Part shown: positions 32,790-46,500 of the stretch, piece after piece | How positions within the stretch are numbered: the first letter of the stretch is position 1 | Layout: every line of letters starts with the position of its first letter | Assembly: GCA_019009955.1 (NCBI GenBank) | Contig: CM032231.1 | Coordinates: 112,216,501 to 112,280,500, forward strand | DNA length: 64,000 bases | Reading direction: 5' to 3' | DNA from: Riptortus pedestris | Taxonomy: Eukaryota; Arthropoda; Insecta; Hemiptera; Alydidae | The notes under the pieces: generated by a model | Databases searched by the model: none | Told to the model about the DNA's origin: nothing | Seen by the model: only the letters and a program-made list of their open reading frames with translations | Position numbers and translations under genes: made by a program

Positions 32790-33424
32790 ATAAGTCCGTC
32801 ACGCAGGGGCTGCGTAAGCTATGCAGATTTCCCACGTGTGCCAGATATTTGCATTTATCTCAAAAAATAAATGTTCAATGAGAACAATATTTGGTATTTA
32901 TGCTTCAAATAATGTACTTCATAATCGAACAGCTTATTGTTAATATGACATGAGTAGGAAAGGGGTTTTACTGAAGGCCGAAAACTATAAAATGCAAATA
33001 TCTCGGTTGATAATCAAGATAGTGAAAAAATGTACCTAACAACATTTTACATTTAGAACATTACATTTGCAATAAGATTGGTTCTATATAATTTTTCGAT
33101 CCGACGCATAATAACGGAGATATTTTCGAAATTCCTCTCAACTACCCTCCCTCCACTGGTCAGATTTCAGCCATTAACGAACTTGATCTTTCGTTTTACA
33201 TACAACGATTAAATATCGAGGTTGGTAACGATTAAACCAGAATTGCGACCGCTAGATCGTTAACAGATACAATATAAGATAATATACATACATGCATATA
33301 CAGTTTTGAACCTCATTTTCGTCTTCCCCTGGGTTGGGTCGATGGATATTTGAAGAAATTTTTCAAAAATCGCGTCATGAGTACGACCTCAATAATTGAT
33401 TTCCCCTAGGGGAAATCTGCTAAT
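32790..33424 (-). mobile_element. HINE-like Helitron, complete
   Basis: B end AAGTCCGTCACGCAGGGGCT, then GCAGATTTCCCACGTG; full interior; A end ATTTCCCCTAGGGGAAATCT with a perfect hairpin (CCCC/GGGG variant) closing at 33424. The microsatellite is short and irregular. Confidence 0.85.
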
Positions 33425-34025
33425 AAGGTATAGATATATCATATTCTAACAAATTCCATATCTGTATAATTGCTCCTAGAAGCAGTGGACCTCGATTTGT
33501 TCAAGGAAAAACTAACACACTCACATTAAGAAAAGAAGAAAAAAGTGCTTATGTCCTTCGGGTAAATTGCCTTGCCTTGAAAACTTTTATACCTAGGATA
33601 CAATCTAGGATAATAGACATTAAAGTTGCTCTAGGTACACTGGTTATTTATGCAAATATGTCTTCGGTATATATAATAAGTATAGGTCTTAAAATAATTC
33701 TATATCAAACGCGTAATTGACGACTTAACGTGCTCGTTTTACACACGAGCAATCTTACCAATTCATTTTTCTGTGCAGGCATGCTACATTGTCGTATTAG
33801 CTTGCATACTACAACCTAGCGAATACTTGTTATTAGTTAGTCTCTGGATGCTCCTGAGGGATGGCTTTTCTCCATTCATGCCTTTACTGATGCCTTTATT
33901 GCTGGAAAGTCTGATGCAGAAGGCAATGGGAAACCACTGCATGTCCTTGTGACCCCCTTATACCTTCTTCGGTCTCGTGAAAATCAGGTTTACCTGTCCA
34001 CAAGACCAATTACCAGGTAAAAATA
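33425..34025. other. No gene; one repeat-like block
   Basis: At 33840-34020 a GC-richer segment contains GAAGGCAATGGGAAACCACT, a sequence I associate with dispersed repeats in several animal genomes (recollection only). The rest is AT-rich spacer. Confidence 0.3.
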
Positions 34026-34063
34026 CTCAATACATACATTATATAATTTTGAAGAGGTCTCAT

Positions 34064-34191
34064 TTTTTAGCAGATTTCCCTTGAGGGAAATCCGCTATTG
34101 AGGTCGTACTCGTTACGCTATTTTCGAACATTTTCTTCAAATGTCCATCGATCCTACCCAGGAGATGACTAAACTGAGGTCCGTTCAAAAT

Positions 34192-34279
<88 letters not shown>

Positions 34280-34772
34280 TGTGTGTGTGTGTGTGTCTGT
34301 TGACTCTCTAGTGTTCGTAATTTTTCCTTGATCGTTACCAAACTCCATATTTATACGTTTTATGTAAAAATAAAGGTCTAGTTCGTTAATGGCTGAAATC
34401 AGACCAGTGGGAGGGGGGGGGGGTTTAGAGGGGAGGATTTTCGAAAATTCGAAATATCTCCGTTACTGTACGTCGGATCGAAAAATTGTATAGAACCAAT
34501 CATATTGCAAATTAAAAGGTCGGATAAAAGTTTTCATTATCTTCAATATTAACCGAGATATTTGCATTTTTTATTTTTCGGCCTTCAGTAAAACCCCACT
34601 CCTACTCTTGTCATATCAACAATAAGCTGTTATATTGTGAAGCATTTTATTTGAAGCCTAAATAACAAGTATTGTTCTCATTGAAATTTTACGTCATGAG
34701 ATTAATGCAAATACGGGACGCAAGTGGGAAATCTGCTTAGTTACCGTAGCCCCTGCGTGACGGACTTTTTTC
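34064..34772 (+). mobile_element. HINE-like Helitron, complete, nested
   Basis: A hairpin AGCAGATTTCCCTTGAGGGA at 34069; then a very long GT-rich microsatellite (34206-34296) replacing the usual (TA)n; then the full interior; then the B end GGGAAATCTGCTTAGTTACC, GTAGCCCCTGCGTGACGG and ACTTTTTT. Insertion into a T-run without an obvious target duplication fits Helentron-type integration between T and T. Confidence 0.85.
34206..34296. repeat. (GT)n microsatellite with GGG interruptions
   Basis: Long GT repeat broken by two GGGTGT units, lying in the microsatellite slot of a HINE copy. Confidence 0.95.
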
Positions 34773-34878
34773 GTTATCTCCCAGGTAGGATCGATGGACA
34801 TTTGAAGAAATGTTTTGAAAATCGTGTAATCAGTACAACCTCAGTAGGTGATTTCCCTTGAAGGAAATCTGCCAATAA

Positions 34879-35121
34879 AAAAGTTATAACTTGTGCAAAC
34901 ATAAGCAGTCTTCGACGAATTCCCATCAATGGAGTGGTAGTTTTTGTAAACATTTGACCATTTGTTTTGTCAATGGCAGTTATGCAACAATCGTGGTACG
35001 TTCACACCTCTGGGGTCCTCCGATCAGCAATAAGTCGCCCCGGCTCCATTACCCGTACTCAACGTGTTAATAGTCTAATGTCTGACACAAAGCTATTGAT
35101 TGTTTAGCTCCAGTTGCCGAG
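34879..35121 (+). promoter_or_regulatory. 5' region of the ABC transporter gene
   Basis: Repeat-free and GC-richer than its flanks, as expected of a 5' UTR or proximal promoter. TTTAGCTCCAG at about 35103-35113 could be a splice acceptor for an upstream non-coding exon, with TTGCCGAG then leading into the ATG at 35122. No clear TATA element was seen. No insertion divides this stretch although elements flank it on the left. Confidence 0.4.
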
Positions 35122-35285
35122 ATGGACGGCCGCCAAGGGAGCGGATGCACCAGCAGCGATGCACCCGGATGCACTAAAAGCGATGCGCCCAGGGACATGG
35201 TGAGAGTTCGCAACGCTTACAAGGCCTATGGACCCAACTCACAAGTGCTTAAAGGACTCAACTTAACTGTAGCAGAAGGATCAAT
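35122..35285 (+). CDS. ABCH exon 1: N-terminus and first NBD strands
   Basis: Residues 1-54 plus two bases of codon 55. The ATG context GCCGAGATGG is good and no earlier in-frame start is needed. Residues 8-15 and 16-23 are a 24-base tandem duplication ([16 protein letters not shown]). The conserved part begins at [11 protein letters not shown], including the A-loop Tyr36. Donor AT|GTGAGT. Confidence 0.85.
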
Positions 35286-37005
35286 GTGAGTAGGAAAATA
35301 TATTTTTATTTCCTCAAGATTGCATTGACGGTGGCACAAAACACAATTCACTCTCATATGCGGGCACTTAAAACACAATCACTACTATGTGACTTTGCAT
35401 TGTAAGAGAAACTTTAGAATTGACTCTAGTTAGCATTAAATTATTTCAATTTTCTTGTCAACTGTACGACAGCATAAGTAAGATTGCCTATTACTTATAT
35501 ATTATTGAAGAGTTTATCAAGTAACCTAAGCAAGTACTTTTCTTATAATGTGATGAATGCCGGGAAATTGTAATATGTATCACTGAATCAACTCATTTGT
35601 TAACGGTTTGGCATAATGTTTAGCAGATTTCATATCCATAAACGGTTTAGAGTTCATTTTATTGCTAATTAAATTAACTATAAATGTTGTTGTATCATGA
35701 ATATTAACCGAGATATTTGGTTTTTTGTTTGTTTGTTTGATTTTGAGCAAAAACATCACAGTCATCAATACCCAACACACTTCAGACCGTATTTGAGTTC
35801 CCCAATCATGGGAAGTCGCAGACACACACACGCTTGGCTGACTTTCTGATTCTTTTTGAATGAGATATTTGGATTTTAAAAATAAAAACCAATGTTTGTT
35901 TAACTTTTGAAAATATTTTAGTTCCCAAAAATCCTACTTTTATACAAATACATTGATTTTTTTAGTACTTGAAATAGTGGGGGTTTATAAGGGGGAATTC
36001 AAAAATTCAAAAAAAATCGAATGAATCGGATCGCAAAATGTTATAGTTTCAGTCACTCTCACCCCCCCCCCCCCCCCCCCGGTCTCTACTCATCAGTGTC
36101 GCACATGGAAATAGGGAATATGTGGTGTGATGAGATCATACGTATGTCATACCAGCACGTGGGAAATCTGCTTAGTTTACGCAGCCCTTGCGTGGCGGAC
36201 TTTATTAATATTCCTCTGGGTTGGCTGGTGGAGGTCCATCATCAACTGAAAGATCAAAAAGATCAAACACCTCCACTCTTAATAAATGTTGTGTCACAGA
36301 GCACTGAAGATGGGACGGTTCGCCCCGAAAGAACTTTGTCTGTAATAAAAGAAGTATTAAGACTGGAGGTGTTTGACCTTTTTGATCATTCCGTTTATTA
36401 ATATTGTTTTGACAGAAATTAATCGCTGTAGAACCTCTGCCGGCAGCCCCATTGTTATTTGTAGGACACAACCACATTAAGCAGGATGGGTTGAACTTCT
36501 TGGTACAGGATTATTACAGCGAGATCCATAAGTTAGTTCTTTGAAATATATCCCTGTAGAAATGATGCATAAATTAAAATTAACCTTCTCCAATAGGTAG
36601 ATCCTTGAACTTTTACTTTCCGACAACGGAGTATGCTTTAAAACCCGAGAGTTATATGAGTCGTTCGCAACTTCAAAAAAAATCTGTCACGCAGGAGCTG
36701 CGTAAACTAGGCAGATTTCCCAAGTTCTGGTATGGCACACTAATGATCTCATCTCACATTGTCTTCTATTTTTGAATAATCTAAAAACCGGATGAGTAGA
36801 ATTGGGGGATTTCTGCAGACTTAAAACAAGACGAATAACTCCCTAAATATCTGAGGGAAGAAATTTTGATACGAAAAAATGTATGCAAACACAATTCTAG
36901 AGGATCAATAGTTTAGCAACGTTGAATCTATACCGTAGATATTTTGAATTCCTGCTTCCCTCTAAGCCTCTCACACTTAACTTGATCTTTAGTATAACGT
37001 GAAAC

Positions 37006-37069
<64 letters not shown>

Positions 37070-37803
37070 CAGTATTGCTCGAACAAACATTTCGCCTCTA
37101 GAGCGATAACGGACGATTATATACGTATAACTTTGAATGGACCTCATTTTCGTCATATTCTAGGAAGGATCATTGGTCGTTTGAAAATTTATATTCGAAA
37201 ATCCTGTCATGAATATTGCCATTACAACTTCAAACATCACCAATTGCGCTCAGGGCAACAATCCCACACATGTTTCTCGATTTGCCAGCTCTCTGTAACA
37301 CCTGCCTTCTTTACGGTGCCCCCCCCCTATGCAGATGTTGATGGGGAAGTGATTTCGAGCAAGATTTTTAATACAACATGGAAGACTGAAGTCCGGGTAA
37401 CAACAGAGTGATATATATTAAATATATAGTAGATTTATACACTGGCCATTTATTATTTAAGAATGTATTTTTAGCCAAAAGGTCAGAAACTGTGCCGGAC
37501 TGGCCATGTGCCTCAATTGAAAAAAAAGGAAAACCCTAAATTAAAAAAAAAAAAAAACAATAATTTTATTATTAACTAACACCCCAAATAATTGTTATTT
37601 GCATTTGTAAATTCATGGCTGATACATATTTCTGTTAGTAAATGTTACGATTGTATTTTACACCTTATGCTTTTAGCAGATTTCCCTTAAGGGAAATCAG
37701 CTATTGAGGTCGTACTCATGACGCGAGTTTCGAAAAATTTCTTCAAATGTCCATCGATCCTACCCAGGAGATGACGAAAATGAGGTCCGTTCAAAATTAT
37801 ATA

Positions 37804-37849
<46 letters not shown>

Positions 37850-39134
37850 TAGATAGATAGATAGATAGACATATTTGTCTGTTAACACTCTAGCGGTCGC
37901 AATTTTTGTTTGATCGTTACCAAACTCGAAATTTAATCGTTTTATGTAAAAAGAAAGATCAAGTTCGTTAATGGCTGAAATCGGACCAGTGGGAGGGGGG
38001 GTTTAGAGGGGGGGATTTTTGAAAATTCGAAATATCTCCGTTATTATGCGTCGGATCGAAAAATTGTATTGAACCAATCTTATTGAAAATTAAATTTACT
38101 ATAAATATTGTTCTATACATTTATTCTTTATCTTGAATATTAACCGAGATATTTGCATTTGTATTCTGTGTATGATCGGCAGGGGTCGGCTATGTTCGGG
38201 ACGTTCCGCCGAGAGCTCTGGTGGCCGTTTCCATAACTACTCGTCTCTCTTGAATAGGTTTAGAGATACCTTACTACAACAGTTGTTATTGGGCAGATTT
38301 CTCTACTGTAAAACTTCACGTGGGGAATCTGCTTGGTTTACGGTCTTTTTTAAAAATTGGTAGTGTTTTGTATGGAACTAATGTCCTCATTATTATTACT
38401 GGTAAATCTAGATTTATTAATTTTTGTAATAGTCTACAATAAATATTTGTAAGGATTATTATTGGTAATTTAATAACCTCAAAGTCTTCAGCTACTTATT
38501 TTATTAATTTCTATTAATAATTTTATTTTTAAAAACATGCTAGCAAGGGCATTATTTTGTGTGTGTATATATATATACATTACTAAATAAAAAATTGTTT
38601 TTATTATATTTTGTATCAAAAATTCCACTAATGGGGGCACGGCTACTTTTGGCGAGCGCCCACAGAGTTGCCAGTCCGGTGCGGGTCAGAAAATAATAAT
38701 TCCTTCATCTAATCATTTTCATTTATTCTCAAGGGGTTGTTTTGCCATCAATAAAGCTTAAAACAATCCTCACATTATAATTTATGAAATATATCATGTA
38801 GTACATTCGTCTTTAAAGCTGTAATTGGCTAAAAACGTTTCAGCACGTCCTTTAAATAAATTGCGCGAAGCAACTATAGTTTAGAAGTTTGCTATAGTTG
38901 CCTTGCTCTATTGATTTAAAGCAAGTGCTAAAACGTTTTTAGCCGATTCTAGATTTAAATACGAATGTATTATATGATATATTACGTATAGTATAATATA
39001 GGGATTGTTTTAATTTTCATTGATGGATGAATAACTCCATAGGAAGGAGTGGAGACACTGGAAACGCGTCGGGGAAGAAATAAACGACTAGATGAAGACA
39101 TTTTTATTTTCTAACCTTATGACTCAAAATACAT

Positions 39135-39197
<63 letters not shown>

Positions 39198-40035
39198 ATA
39201 TTTATTTACGTTTACTTTGTGCTGCTAAGGCAAATAGGTAAGTGTTATCTACAGATCACCGCCCTTTTCTAGCCTGGGTGGGACTAAGGAAGATATTTAA
39301 TGAGCTCAATACTAAACAAACTGCTATTGCCCAGGCGAGAATCAAACTCACGACAATACGTTTACCAAGTAAGACTAATACTAACGCCTTAACTTACATG
39401 GTGAGCCCCAACGTAAAATAAAAAAGTCCGTCACGCAGGGGCTGCGTAAACTAAGCATATTTCCCTCGTGAAGTTCAGTTATAGATAAATATACATACTG
39501 GTAACACAACAACATCGTGAATAAATACAAACGGAAATAAGAAATGTTCCATCCAATTTCAATAACCTGCCGACAGGAAGCGTTAGGTTAGAAATGTAAA
39601 CAAACTGGTCGGCCCGCCTCACACCGGAAACAAAAACAATTATTGAAATATATCAGAACATAACATTAATTTTATTGAGAACTATTTACTATATCTAGTA
39701 CTGTAATTAATAATGAGTCAGAATAATTGTTATCTCAATCAATAAAATTAGTAGTCCAAAACTTTAAGATGGAGGAGGGGGGGGGGTCACCAGGAAATAT
39801 TTGCATGTATCTCGTATAATAAAGGCAATAAGATTGATTATATAAATTTTTTCGATCTGATGCATAATAACGGAGATATTTCGAATTTTCGAAAATCCTC
39901 CCCTCTAAACCCCCCCCCCTCCCTCTAGTCCGATTTCAGCCATTAACGAACTTGATCTGTCTTTTTACATAAAATGGTTAAATATCGAGTTTGGTAACGA
40001 TCAAACAAAAATTGCGACCGCTAGAGCGTTAACAG

Positions 40036-40109
<74 letters not shown>

Positions 40110-41146
40110 GAACGGACCTCATTTTCGTCATCTCCTGGGTAGGATCGATGGACATTTGAAGAAATTTTTCGAAAATCGCGTCATGAGTACGACCTCAATA
40201 GCTGATTTCCCTTGAGGGAAATCTGCTAAAATACATATAAATAATGAGCAACAGGAATGACATGATATTTACTGCATTAAACCTCATCACGGATTCCCTT
40301 CAAAGCAAATTTAATTGTTGTTGTTACATCAACGTCCACTTGATTATAATTGTAAACAAGATATGTGCATAACATGTGAATAAATAATGCAATGCGAGGT
40401 CGGATCAGGTTGGAACAATTCCGTGGCGACGCAGGGCTCCATATTATCACACAAAACAATCATTTCGCACGTGCTGGAACTGTGTGCTGACTCTGGTCTT
40501 CTTATCCCATCATCAATTCCATATTTCTCTCGTGCTGAGAATAACATATTGATATATTCATATGTAAACTGAAATTGAAGTGTAAGCTGAAAAAGTAATT
40601 TTTAGTGACTTCAGTAAAATTCAGACGATTAAAAGTGGAGGTTTAATGACGGCTGATAACACACATACAAATAACTCGCTTTATATTCCAAATAAGAAAA
40701 AAAGTCCGTCACGCGGGGGCTGCGTAAACTAAGCACATTTCCCACGAGAAGTTATACAATAGAGAAAACTCCATACGAGAGCCGAACAGTTACGGCAAAT
40801 GGCCGAACTAGCTTTTGGCGGGAAATTCACTCACCCCTTATCGGCCCACAATTAATAAAAATGCAAATATCTTGGTTAATATTCAAGATAGAGAACTGTA
40901 TGTAACTATATTAAATAATATTTATTGTAAATTTAATTTACAATAAGATTGATTCTATACAATTTTTTGATACGACGTATGGTAACGGAGATATTTCATA
41001 TTTTCGAAAATCTCCCCTCGAAACCCCCCCTCCCACTGGTCCGATTTTAGCCATTAACGAACTTGATCTGTCTTTTTGCATAAAACGTTTAAATATCGAG
41101 TTTGGTAACGATCAAACAAAAATTGCTGCCGCTAGAGCGTTAACAG

Positions 41147-41186
<40 letters not shown>

Positions 41187-43471
41187 TTGAACGGACCTCA
41201 TTTTCGTCATCTCCTGGGTAGGATCGATGGACATTTGAAGAAATGTTTCGAAAATCGCGTCATGAGTACGACCTCAATAGCTGATTCCCTTAAGGGAAAT
41301 CTGCTAAAATGAATTAAACAACAATTTTAGAAAATTGAATGTTTAACATGATCAGTTTAATAACTCTTCAATCTGGCTCATAAAAAGTCCGTGCTGTAAT
41401 AACTACGCAGAATTTCCCTTGTGAATTTTAATAATAGATAAACCTACATACTCCTAACACAACACCACCGTAAAAATTAAGTGAATAAATACAAACGGAA
41501 ATAAGAAATCATTCAGTAAATTTTAATAATTTCCAGAGGGGAAGTATTACTCTCATTCATTATAAATTACAGTAATAGATATAGTATATAGTTTCCAATA
41601 AAATTAATATGTTATATTCTTATATAATTCAGTAATTGTTTTTCTTTCCGGCGAGGTTGGCAGACCTGTTTGTTTACATTTCAGGCGCTTCCGGTTGTGA
41701 GGGAGAAAATTTCTTATTACCGCTTGTATTTATTCACTTAATATTCACGGTTGAGTTGTAGCTGATACCAGTACGTATATTTATCTATTCTTAAACTTCA
41801 CGAGGGAAATCTGCTTAGTTTACGCAGCCCCAGCGTGACGGACGTTTTTCAGTCAACACTAAAAGATTATATACGTTAAAGGCTGAAATCGGATGAGGAA
41901 TAGGGAAAGTGGGGGGGGGGGGTCGAGTGGAAGGGAATTCTAAAATCCAAAATACCTCCTTTATTAAAAGTTGGAACCAAGAATATTAAAGAACCGATCT
42001 TGTTAACTGCTGTCAGTCTCCTTCCAGTGACAGAACTTTTGACTCGCTCCTGGAATATGTTAATCTAACAACGTTGTCATTTATATATTTTTTATTTATA
42101 TTTAGTGGAAAATACCATTAGCTCATTTAGCACTTTTGTGATGGAGAGGAGGATTAAGCGGCTGCCTGGATTAACATTTTTTACACGGAGATTATTGTAA
42201 CGTCACGGATTGACAGCACCGACAATCTTTTGTGGAATCATTTTAAAGAGAAGTGCACTTTTCCGAAGGTCACTTAGAATGCTAGATCAATGGATTCTAT
42301 TTTTATGCCAGTAGATAAGGATTAAGTCCACCACACAAGTGCTGCGTTGGGCGTGTTGTAAGTTGGGCTATATTATATTAATATGGGCTATATTAATATT
42401 CTCTAAGACAAACAGGAGGGGGGGGGGGTTATAAGGGAGGCCTGAAATTAAAAATAGCGATATTTCGTTTCCTATTGCTTTTTCAGCAAATATGCCCATA
42501 ACAAAAGTTGTTTAGTTTGTAATTTAGAGTAACTTTTGTTATATGCACTTTTGCCGTATACGGAAGTATAAATGAGTTATACGCTAAAAACTATAGCGGG
42601 AGTCAACAATTTATTAGGCACAAAAGACTCAACCGAACTAAACCAAACTCGGTATGTGAATTAGTACTAACGCCTTCCTTATAATAAGCCATACTAACAT
42701 TTCTAGGGACGGGCAGGAGTGGGGATTATATGGGAGGGCTGAAATTAAAAATAGCGATATTTCGTTTCATATTGCTTATTCAGCAAATATGCCCATAAAA
42801 AAAAACTTGTTTATTTTGTTATTTAGAGTAACTTTTGTTATATACACTTTTGCCGTATACGGAAGTATAAATGGCGCTAACGATTAAACCGAACTAAAAA
42901 AACTCGGTATGCCAATTAGCATTAATCCTTCCATGATTATAAGCTATATTGAAATTTTTAGGTTAGTACGGGAGTGGGTGTTATAAGGGAGGCCTGAAAT
43001 AAAAATTTGCGATATTTCATTGTCTATATGTTTTTCGACAAACATGCACATATCAAAAGTTGTTTACTTTGTTATTTAGATTAACCTTTTTTTTTTATAC
43101 ATTTCTCCAGGAACAATGTGTGGAGCAAGTAATTTGCGTAGAAATATTGATATGCTCAACAATTCATTCCAATTTGAACTATGAGGTACCTCACCTGGAA
43201 AAATTAATTCAAATCTTTGTTAATATTTTGTCCTTAATAGCTGAAATCTATGCATAATGCACAGAAGACGGGAAATATGACAATTTGGTGGACAGTGAAG
43301 ACATACATAAAAAATTAATTTTATTATTAACAAATGCCAACAACGGGTATTAACCCTAAACACTGGGACAGGTAAATGTCAAAATATTGTGCAAAGTAAA
43401 GCTTAGCCAAAAAAATACCATCAGCATTCAGCCTCAAATGAATTCCCGAGCGAAGCCGGGTATCTGAGCTA

Positions 43472-43530
<59 letters not shown>

Positions 43531-46500
43531 TTAAATTTACTATAAATATTATTATATACCTTTGTTCTCTATCTTGCATATTAACCGAGATATTTGCATT
43601 TTTCATTTTTCAGTCTTCAGCAAACCCCCACTTCTACTCATGTTACATAAACAATACTCCGTTATATAATATACCACATTATACGAAGCTTAAATACCAT
43701 AAATTGTTTTCAAGAGACCTTTATTATACGAGATAAATGCAAATATCTTATAGTGACCCCTCCCCCTCCTAAGTTTTTGTACTACTAAAATTTGATTGAT
43801 TGAGTTAAAAATTATTCTGATCCATTACAAATTACAGTACTAGATATAGTAAATAGTTTTCAATTAAATTAATATGTTATATTCTGATATATTTCAGTAA
43901 TTATTTTTCTTTTCTGTGGGAAGTTGGCAGACCTGTTTATTTACGTTTCACGTGATTCCCGTCTGGAGGTTTCTTACTATCGTTTGTATTTATTCAGTTA
44001 ATATTCGGGGTGGTGTTGTGTTATCGGTGTGTAGATTTATCTATTGTTAAACTTCGCGTGGGAAATCTGCTTGGTTTACGCAGCCCCTGCGTGACGGACT
44101 TTTTTTCTAAACGCAGATCTGTGACTCAAATGACCAGCTGCTAAATTATAACTACTTCACTTCCATGTTCAACTCTTAGTACGTTCGAACAAGGCATATC
44201 CCGGCTATTATTCGTTGTCGTGTTCCAGGCCTCACCTGATTGTGATTGCTCACGTGAACAGGAAATTCTGAATTCCATGGGAACGGACAAAGAGAAAGAA
44301 GAGGGTCACGAGGACATGCAGGGGTTTATTCTGAGAGTTAAAGATAGAATTAATAAAATAACCATGACATGGAATAATCAGACGAACGAGCTTGGGCCAC
44401 TCATGATTATGATTTCTTCCTTCCCAAAAATTCCCAGTATTTCGTCATTTAATAACCGGAACCTTCAATATCGTGCATAACGTTTAAATATCTAGATTTC
44501 ATAAGTATTACTTTAATAGCCAGATGTTCAGTCATCCACTATGCCATGATATTTTCTGTGAACGTTTTAGCAGATTTCCCTTAAGAGTAATGAGCTATTG
44601 AGGTTGTACTCATGGCGCGATTTTCAAAAAATTTCTTAAAATGTCCATCGATCCTACCTAGTTAGTAGATGACGAAAATGAGGTCCGTTCAAAATGATAT
44701 TTATATATATGACGCTTTAGCGAATGCAATTTTTGTTTGTCGTTGCCAAACTCGTCTTTAAACATTTGTTTTATTTATTGTTAAAAATAAAGATCAAGTT
44801 CATGAATGGCTGAAATCGGACCAGGGGAGGGGGGGGGGGTTAGAGGGGCGGAATTTTGAAATATCTTCCTTTATGTCGGATGGAAAATTGCATTGAACCA
44901 ACCTTATTGGAATTTAATTTTCTAAAAATGTTGTTATTTTCGTTTTTCACCATCTTGATTATTAATTTGCATTTTTTTAGTTTCAGCCTTCTTTAAGACT
45001 CCACTTCTTCTAGTGTCACATGAACAAATAGCTTTTATGTCATGAACCATTTTATTCGAAGCTTAAATACCAAATATTGTCTTCATTGAACTTTTAGGGT
45101 GTGAGCACATACATAGTATAATGACTTGATGACATGATCAAGTAAGATTTTCCAGCCTTGACTCGAAAATGTTTATTCAATCGACACCATACTCAATATT
45201 TAACCGTTTAGTTCATCTATAATGTTCATATTCGTTAATGGCTAAAATCACACCAGAAATAGAGAGGGTTTGGATGGGGGGGGGGCTGCTCAAAATTTCA
45301 TATCTCCTTTATTTAGAGTCCAATCGAAAAAATTTGATAGGATCATATTGTTAAGTTGTTTATGTTCTATAAATGTTGTTCTATATATTTTTTAATAGCT
45401 CATATATTAAGCCAGTTATTCATGCTTACATGTTTTCAAACTTCAGCAAGACCCCCTTCTACTTATGGATATTTACTTAGAAATATAAAATATATGATGA
45501 GATGAAATCAAGAGTAAGTTATAAGTGTACACGGGAAAACTGCTTATAAAACACAACTCCTGCGTGACGGAATTTTGCTTCCTTGGGGTTTCACACCTGT
45601 GAATGACATCTGTTGTATCTTATAAATTAGTCTGATGTATTAACATTTCTTGTCCCCATGGTCGGACTTGCTCATTATTTCTGTTTGTAATAATTTTCGT
45701 TGAGCTGGAAATGTTGAATTGAGAGACAGATTAGCTGTCCTGAACTTAATCATTGATTGATGTTTCTTCCATTAGTTTCAATGAGTCTTGAGCTGGGATT
45801 TTCATGAAGAGATATTTCACTTGAAGACCAATGTATGGTTTTCAGCAATGCATTGAGCCATTGATCTTTATAAAAGGTTTTGAATCTTTTAGTGATGTTC
45901 TGTAGTTTTCTATATTTTTAATGGGGATGGGGTAGTTGTAATGGACAAAACCTACACTTTCTGTTGAGATATCCTGAGTGAATATATGTATACGAATACA
46001 CACACATACACTGGCTGAGGTATTCGACTTTGAAGGGCTATAAATATTTTCAGACGGAATAAGGGTGTGAAGGAACATTAATAAAACAGTAAGTGCATTT
46101 CTATCAAATCCTGTTTCTATATTAAAAACATTAGAGGCTTTGTAATTTGTAAACTTAGATATTACACATTATTATTAAGAACCAGGTATGGATAACAATG
46201 TCTTCTTCATCAAAAGCGATCTTAAGTTGGTAGGTTATCATTATTTTACATTATTATTACTACTCCACTCCTTCTAAAAGCAATGAATAAAATTGTTGCT
46301 AATTACTGCAATATATTTAATCCTTGAAAATTGCCACTTGAAGGTCTAGTTCTTGATAATTTAAGTAGTTAATAATTACAACTCAACCCCCTAAGTTCAG
46401 TTGTTTATAACATTACTATTACTATATTAATCAATGAAGAAGCAAAAAAAAAAAAAATTTGCATGTCATTAGTTGTTTTTTATTTATTTTTCAAGATTAC

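Larger units (their letters stand above)
34026..34878 (-). mobile_element. Outer HINE copy hosting another HINE
   Basis: Minus-oriented A-side sequence lies on both sides of the inner element: TTTTGAAGAGGTCTCATTTT left, TCGTTATCTCCCAGGTAGGA...GATTTCCCTTGAAGGAAATC right. In intact copies these join as CTCATTTTCGTC, so the inner copy sits in a T-tract. The B half of the outer copy is lost. Confidence 0.75.

Noticed and set aside
34060..34341. 93-codon frame rich in Thr-His
   Set aside because: Translation of the GT microsatellite inside a HINE.
36021..36477. Overlapping 126- and 90-codon frames on opposite strands
   Set aside because: They cross a C-run, a HINE B end and an inverted repeat; mirrored peptides (DLFDLS, EVFDLF) come from the inverted arms.
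37485..38700. Inverted GCCGGACTGGCC / TTGCCAGTCCGG motifs flanking a HINE
   Set aside because: The match is short and does not extend; no target duplication was found, so a composite element is not supported.
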